From an uncultured Verrucomicrobiota bacterium (GTDB taxonomy: Bacteria > Verrucomicrobiota > Kiritimatiellia > CAIVKH01), in assembly GCA_937873455.1 (NCBI GenBank), contig CALMYG010000176.1, positions 1 through 64,000 on the forward strand: DNA of 64,000 nucleotides. The letters run 5' to 3'. A program made the position numbers and the translations under genes. The notes beneath the pieces are model-generated. The model saw nothing but the letters and a program-made list of their open reading frames with translations. It was not told the DNA's origin and ran no database searches. Below are positions 60,453 through 64,000 of the stretch, piece after piece; position 1 is the first letter of the stretch, and every line of letters begins with the position of its first letter.

Positions 60453-61619
60453 ATGGCCTGGCTGGATGAAGCGCTGGAAGCGCTGGATATAAACCACCAA
60501 CGCCGGACACTAATCACCCGCCCATCCGCCGGCGGGACGCTGGACGTTGACGGCAAACGGTTGTTGAATTTCGCCTCCAACGATTACCTGGATTTCTTGA
60601 ACCGGCCGGAACTCAAGGAAGCCGCCATTGCCGCGACCACCCGCTACGGAGCGGGCAGCGGCGCGTCACGCCTGGTTTCCGGCACCCTTACCCTTCACGA
60701 AGAACTGGAGGCGGCGGCTGCCGCCCACAAGGGTTACCCCTGCGCGTTGTTGTTCGGCTCGGGCTACATGACCAACATCGGCGCGATTACCGCCCTGGTC
60801 GGCCGCGACGACGTCGTGCTGGCCGACCGGCTCATTCATGCAAGCTTGATCGACGCGATCCGACTCAGCGGCGCCGGGATGATTCGTTTCCACCATAACG
60901 ACGCGGAGGACCTGAAGCGGCGTCTCGCCGACCTGAAGCCCTCCGGCAAGAAACTCATCGTCACCGAATCCGTGTTCAGCATGGATGGCGACCTGGCCCC
61001 CTTGCCCGAGATCGCCCGGGTGGCGGGCGAATACGAAGCGATGGCTCTGGTTGACGAGGCGCATGCCACCGGCGTGTGGGGGCCCGAGGGCCGCGGCCTG
61101 ATCGCTGAACACCGCCTCCAGCCGGACATTCCCATCGCGATGAGCACGTTCAGCAAGGCGCTGGGCGGATACGGTGGCGTCATTGCCGGTTCGGCGGCGC
61201 TCCGGGATTGGCTGATCAATAAAGCCCGCTCGTTCATCTACACGACCGCACCGCCGCCCGCGTCCTGCGCCGCCGCACTGGCCGCTTTGCGTTTGCTGGA
61301 GAGCGAGCCCGCGCTGGGCGGAACCCTGCTCGAACGCGCCGCGTTTTTCCGGAACGCCCTGCACGCGCTCGGATTCACCACCGGCGCATCGTGCAGCCAG
61401 ATCATCCCGGTCATCATCGGGGACAACGCCGCCACCATGAAACTCGCGGAAGCCCTGCGTCAGCGCGGTATTTTGGTCGGGGCCATTCGTCCACCCACCG
61501 TCCCGGTGGGTACCTCCCGCTTGCGTTTTTCCATCACCCTCGCCCATCGCCAGGAAGACTTGGCCTTTGCCGCCGACCAACTGGCCCGCTCAGCCGCGGA
61601 AATCGGATGGTCCCCGTGA
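60453..61619 (+). CDS. bioF: BioF, 8-amino-7-oxononanoate synthase
   Basis: A 388-residue PLP enzyme of the alpha-oxoamine synthase family, joining pimeloyl-ACP/CoA and alanine in the biotin pathway. Markers are NYLDF-type FASNDYLDFLNRPE, GSGASRLVSGTLTLHEELE, VDEAHATGVWGPEGRG, and the PLP-lysine in TFSKALGGYGG near residue 235. I prefer the ATG (MAWLDEALEAL) to the upstream GTG at 60429. It overlaps the esterase gene. Confidence 0.9.
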   Translation: MAWLDEALEALDINHQRRTLITRPSAGGTLDVDGKRLLNFASNDYLDFLNRPELKEAAIAATTRYGAGSGASRLVSGTLTLHEELEAAAAAHKGYPCALLFGSGYMTNIGAITALVGRDDVVLADRLIHASLIDAIRLSGAGMIRFHHNDAEDLKRRLADLKPSGKKLIVTESVFSMDGDLAPLPEIARVAGEYEAMALVDEAHATGVWGPEGRGLIAEHRLQPDIPIAMSTFSKALGGYGGVIAGSAALRDWLINKARSFIYTTAPPPASCAAALAALRLLESEPALGGTLLERAAFFRNALHALGFTTGASCSQIIPVIIGDNAATMKLAEALRQRGILVGAIRPPTVPVGTSRLRFSITLAHRQEDLAFAADQLARSAAEIGWSP

Positions 61620-62272
61620 CGGTACACCTGATCAGCGGCTGGTCATTTCCGGCTATGGCACTGCAACCCTTAGCCGAGGCCTTGGCGCCTTGGCCAACCA
61701 GGCGGTACGATGCCGCCCAAGATACCTCCCGCATTCCGGTGGAAGCGGACGACCTGCTGATCGGCTGGTCGCTCGGAGGTCTGAACATAATGGCCCGCCG
61801 GTACGCACGTGCATCGTGCGGGCGCGGGATCGTGCTGATCGGGAGCACGGCCCGTTTTTGCCGCGCAAGCGACTACGATGCCGGCGTCGAGCCTTCGGCC
61901 CTCCGCAGCATGCGGTCCGCGCTTCGGCGCGGCCGCCGCGACATGATGCTGACTCACTTTTACGAACAGGCGGGTTTTCAGAATCCGCAATCCTGGTGTT
62001 TGGCGGCATCGGGAATTGACGATGAAACCCTGGATAACGGGTTGCGCGAACTTGAAGAATTGGATGCCCGCGATGACCTTCGCGACGGGTCAACACCGGC
62101 GCTGATTCTGCACGGTGAACATGACCGGATCATCCCCGTCGCCGCCGCGCATTGGCTCGCCCGTGAACTTTCCCAAGCCGCCGTGCGTATTCATCCGGCT
62201 GCAGGCCATGACCTGCCGCTCACCCACCCCGATTGGGTGGCCGAACAAATCCGGGATTATTTCACGCGGTAA
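61607..62272 (+). CDS. BioH-like pimeloyl-ACP methyl ester esterase
   Basis: A 221-residue alpha/beta hydrolase. Nucleophile Ser is in LIGWSLGGLNIM near residue 54, Asp in ILHGEHDRIIP and His in PAAGHDLPLTH. Directly behind bioF and overlapping it, it probably frees pimeloyl-ACP from its methyl ester. It could be BioH or one of the replacement types (BioG, BioV); sequence by eye does not separate these. A GTG at 61616 that overlaps the bioF stop is an alternative start. Confidence 0.75.
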   Translation: MVPVTVHLISGWSFPAMALQPLAEALAPWPTRRYDAAQDTSRIPVEADDLLIGWSLGGLNIMARRYARASCGRGIVLIGSTARFCRASDYDAGVEPSALRSMRSALRRGRRDMMLTHFYEQAGFQNPQSWCLAASGIDDETLDNGLRELEELDARDDLRDGSTPALILHGEHDRIIPVAAAHWLARELSQAAVRIHPAAGHDLPLTHPDWVAEQIRDYFTR

Positions 62273-62300
62273 GGATGCTGGTTCGATTGGAAGACGGTGC

Positions 62301-62720
62301 TTACCCGCTGCAGCCGCAGGACGGCCCGCAGCCACCGCTCGAAAAATCATCCGCATTCGGTACGCGACCCAACTCAAACGTTTTGCGGACGTATTGGGAC
62401 ACGGTTTTTTCGATTTTGTGCATTTGGCGTTGGGCCTTGATAAAGGCATCCGCCACCGGCATGGCCAAAAACTCTTGCTCCATGCGCTGAAATTCAGCGT
62501 CTTCCTCTTCCGTAATCGGCAACCCGTGCTGGTGCTTCTGGTGAAGCACCTCCTGTTTGTCGCACAACGTCTCATAGCGCGACCGGGCCTCGTCGTGTTG
62601 AAGGAAGTCGAGGATGCTCTGCTTCATATGCTGATATCCGGGTTGCTCGAGTATGGTCGCGCATAATTCGCGGGTCTTGGCAACCACCGGGGTTTCTTCA
62701 GCTAGCGTTATAGGTTTCAT
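62301..62720 (-). CDS. YlbF/YmcA-like helical protein with Cys-rich tail
   Basis: A 139-residue all-helical protein resembling the YlbF/YmcA (Com_YlbF) family, with MKQSILDFLQHDEARSRYETLCDKQ and FQRMEQEFLAMPVADAFIKAQRQM. In Bacillus, members form the Y-complex that influences RNase Y. The tail GGCGPSCGCSG is rich in Cys and Gly and may bind a metal or Fe-S cluster. AGGAGG lies directly before the ATG. Confidence 0.65.
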   Translation of the reverse strand: MKPITLAEETPVVAKTRELCATILEQPGYQHMKQSILDFLQHDEARSRYETLCDKQEVLHQKHQHGLPITEEEDAEFQRMEQEFLAMPVADAFIKAQRQMHKIEKTVSQYVRKTFELGRVPNADDFSSGGCGPSCGCSG

Positions 62721-62828
62721 CGTCCTCCTGATTAAAACATTACCATAACACACCGTCCGGAAAATTCCAGTACCGATCGTTGACCCTATAATACTATAGT
62801 GCCGGCAGCCGTTGGCGGAGACATAAAC

Positions 62829-63470
62829 ATGACCAGTTCATCAACATGGCGGTTTCGACTGGAAGAAGTCATAGCGCGTTGCCGAAACCAGGCATCCAGC
62901 AACGCGTTCTGGCGGGAGTTTACACGTTTTAATGACGGGACGAAACCGGTGGAAGGCGCGGTGGGTGGCGCGTGGATGGCCGACCAACGCATACATGCGC
63001 TGGCGGTCATGACAGATTCGGATGTGTTTAACACCGCCACCGGGCGAGGGGCAAAAACCTGGACCACCGGCGATGTCCTGGAATTCTTCATCCAACCCGA
63101 TGGTTCGAAATCGCGCTATTTCGAGTTTCACGTCACGCCGTCCGGAGCGGCTCTTTCCTTGCGTATCGACGATGCGTCCTCGTTGCGCGCCGATTGCTAT
63201 CGGTTTGACGCGTTGCTTTACGAGTCCGATTTTTCCTTTGAGTACGGGCGGTGGGAGGCGGGCTGGTGGGCGCATGCCGATGTATCGGCGGAGGAAATCG
63301 GATTGCGAGATGCCGAGGCGGCGCGGTGTTGTCTCTGTCGCTACAACTACCATCACGCTTGGCCGAAGCCGGAATTATCTTCCACGGCGCAACTGACCGG
63401 CTTGACCAGCTTTCATCACCCTGAATGCTGGCATAGCCTCACGAGCGATCCGCCTGGACTCGGGGATTAA
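62829..63470 (+). CDS. CBM9/DOMON-like domain protein
   Basis: A 213-residue protein without a signal peptide. DVLEFFIQPDGSKSRYFEFHVTPSGAAL and the flanking beta strands are typical of CBM9-like (DOMON-fold) domains found in carbohydrate-active and cytochrome-type proteins. The C-terminus CLCRYNYHH...FHHPECWHSL ends as CBM9-type domains do. A GGAG site precedes the ATG at 62829. Its end overlaps the convergent dnaJ-like gene by 32 bases. Confidence 0.65.
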   Translation: MTSSSTWRFRLEEVIARCRNQASSNAFWREFTRFNDGTKPVEGAVGGAWMADQRIHALAVMTDSDVFNTATGRGAKTWTTGDVLEFFIQPDGSKSRYFEFHVTPSGAALSLRIDDASSLRADCYRFDALLYESDFSFEYGRWEAGWWAHADVSAEEIGLRDAEAARCCLCRYNYHHAWPKPELSSTAQLTGLTSFHHPECWHSLTSDPPGLGD

Positions 63471-64000
63471 ACGTCGAGACATTCTTCCACGCCTCAATGG
63501 CCTCGTGCTCGCGCATGGTGAGATGCTTGGGAACATGAATCATCAACCGCAGGATGAGGTCGCCCGGTTCGCCGCCGCCTCCCTTCGGCAACCCCTTGCC
63601 ACGCAGTTTTAGCTGCGCCCCGCTGGAGGTCCCGGCGGGAACGGTCACCATCACGTTTCGCCCGTCCAGCAGCGTGAACGGGACTTTGGCGCCAAGCATC
63701 GCCTCCCACGGCGTAATGGGAAGATCGGCGCTGAGATCGTGCCCTTCGACGCGAAAAACCGGATGCGGCCGTATATGCACCCGCAAATAGAGGTCGCCGG
63801 CGGCGCCGCCGCCCCGACCCGCTCCGCCCTGACCGGCCAACCGGATTCGAGCGCCTTCGGTTGTTCCGGCGGGAATGTTGATCTGAAACTGCCGGGTTCC
63901 GCCGCCATGACCATGACGCTCATCACCGCGCAAGCCGATTTCCTTGCGCACGCCGTGCGCCACATCCTCCAGGGAAAGCTCAACCGTCGCTTCATGGTCC
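63439..64000 (-). CDS. DnaJ/CbpA C-terminal part (cut by the window edge)
   Basis: The frame is open to the right edge, so only the C-terminal 186 residues are seen. HEATVELSLEDVAHGVRKEIGL, IPAGTTEGARIRLAGQGG, GDLYLRVHIRPHPVFRVEG and LRGKGLPKGGGGEPGDLILRL are the two substrate-binding domains of an Hsp40. No zinc-finger CxxCxGxG motifs appear before them, so it is CbpA-type (type II) rather than classical DnaJ. The J domain lies outside the window. Confidence 0.85.
   Translation of the reverse strand, partial: DHEATVELSLEDVAHGVRKEIGLRGDERHGHGGGTRQFQINIPAGTTEGARIRLAGQGGAGRGGGAAGDLYLRVHIRPHPVFRVEGHDLSADLPITPWEAMLGAKVPFTLLDGRNVMVTVPAGTSSGAQLKLRGKGLPKGGGGEPGDLILRLMIHVPKHLTMREHEAIEAWKNVSTFNPRVQADRS

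Overview
The window is a GC-rich (roughly 58% by eye) bacterial chromosome segment from a Gram-negative organism: it has a TolC/RND pair, a lipoprotein signal, and hisBHA and bioB/bioF genes. Nothing fixes the lineage; a PVC-group or similar environmental bacterium is a guess. Ordinary genes flank both ends. On the left (0.1-13.0 kb) are a methyltransferase/HAD phosphatase/reductase/ApbE operon, hisB-hisH-hisA, a GGDEF-receiver-HD-GYP regulator, a flavin oxidoreductase and a TolC-RND pair. On the right (59.3-64 kb) are bioB, bioF, a BioH-like esterase, a YlbF-like protein, a CBM9-like protein and the end of a dnaJ-like gene.

Between them lies a defence island of about 43-46 kb. From left to right it holds: a PcfJ-like/TPR operon (13.1-16.5 kb); a duplicated set of membrane-anchored proteins of unknown function (16.6-22.9 kb); cas2 and cas1; a CRISPR array with about 72 repeats (24.56-29.63 kb); tiny membrane-protein genes; a reverse transcriptase-primase fusion (30.7-33.5 kb); a four-gene cluster with MazF-like, sigma-like and CARF/Lon-like products (33.7-38.2 kb); a type III-D effector operon (38.2-49.6 kb: DUF1016 nuclease, Crn2-like ring nuclease, Cas10, Cas7, Cas5/Csx10, double Cas7, Csx19, large RAMP, CARF effector, Cas6); a C39-like peptidase and more tiny membrane proteins; an Ntn-hydrolase plus MYG1-like exonuclease pair; and a second, Abi/UG-like reverse transcriptase with SSB and a NERD helicase.

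Two observations tie the island together. First, a 29-bp promoter-like signal, CCGGAAAT-N13-CGCTTCTT on the coding strand, occurs 13 times between 17.0 and 55.4 kb and I found it nowhere else in the window. Twelve copies lie 4-24 bases before a start codon, and they head nearly every island operon: cas1-cas2, RT-primase, the Cas10 operon, RT-SSB-helicase, the duplicated membrane genes and the micro-proteins. Its GGAA...CTTCTT form resembles a promoter for an ECF-type sigma factor.

Second, the 33.7-38.2 kb cluster looks like a relative of the cyclic-oligoadenylate-activated Calp protease / toxin-anti-sigma / sigma systems. It contains a protein with a Lon-type Ser-Lys dyad joined to a CARF-like domain, beside a divergent sigma-like protein and MazF-like proteins. 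My working model is inference. Phage RNA sensed by Cas10 would make cyclic oligoadenylate, the CARF-Lon protease would cut its partner, a sigma factor would be released, and that factor would transcribe the whole island from the shared promoter, including spacer acquisition, the effector complex and a second RT-based defence.
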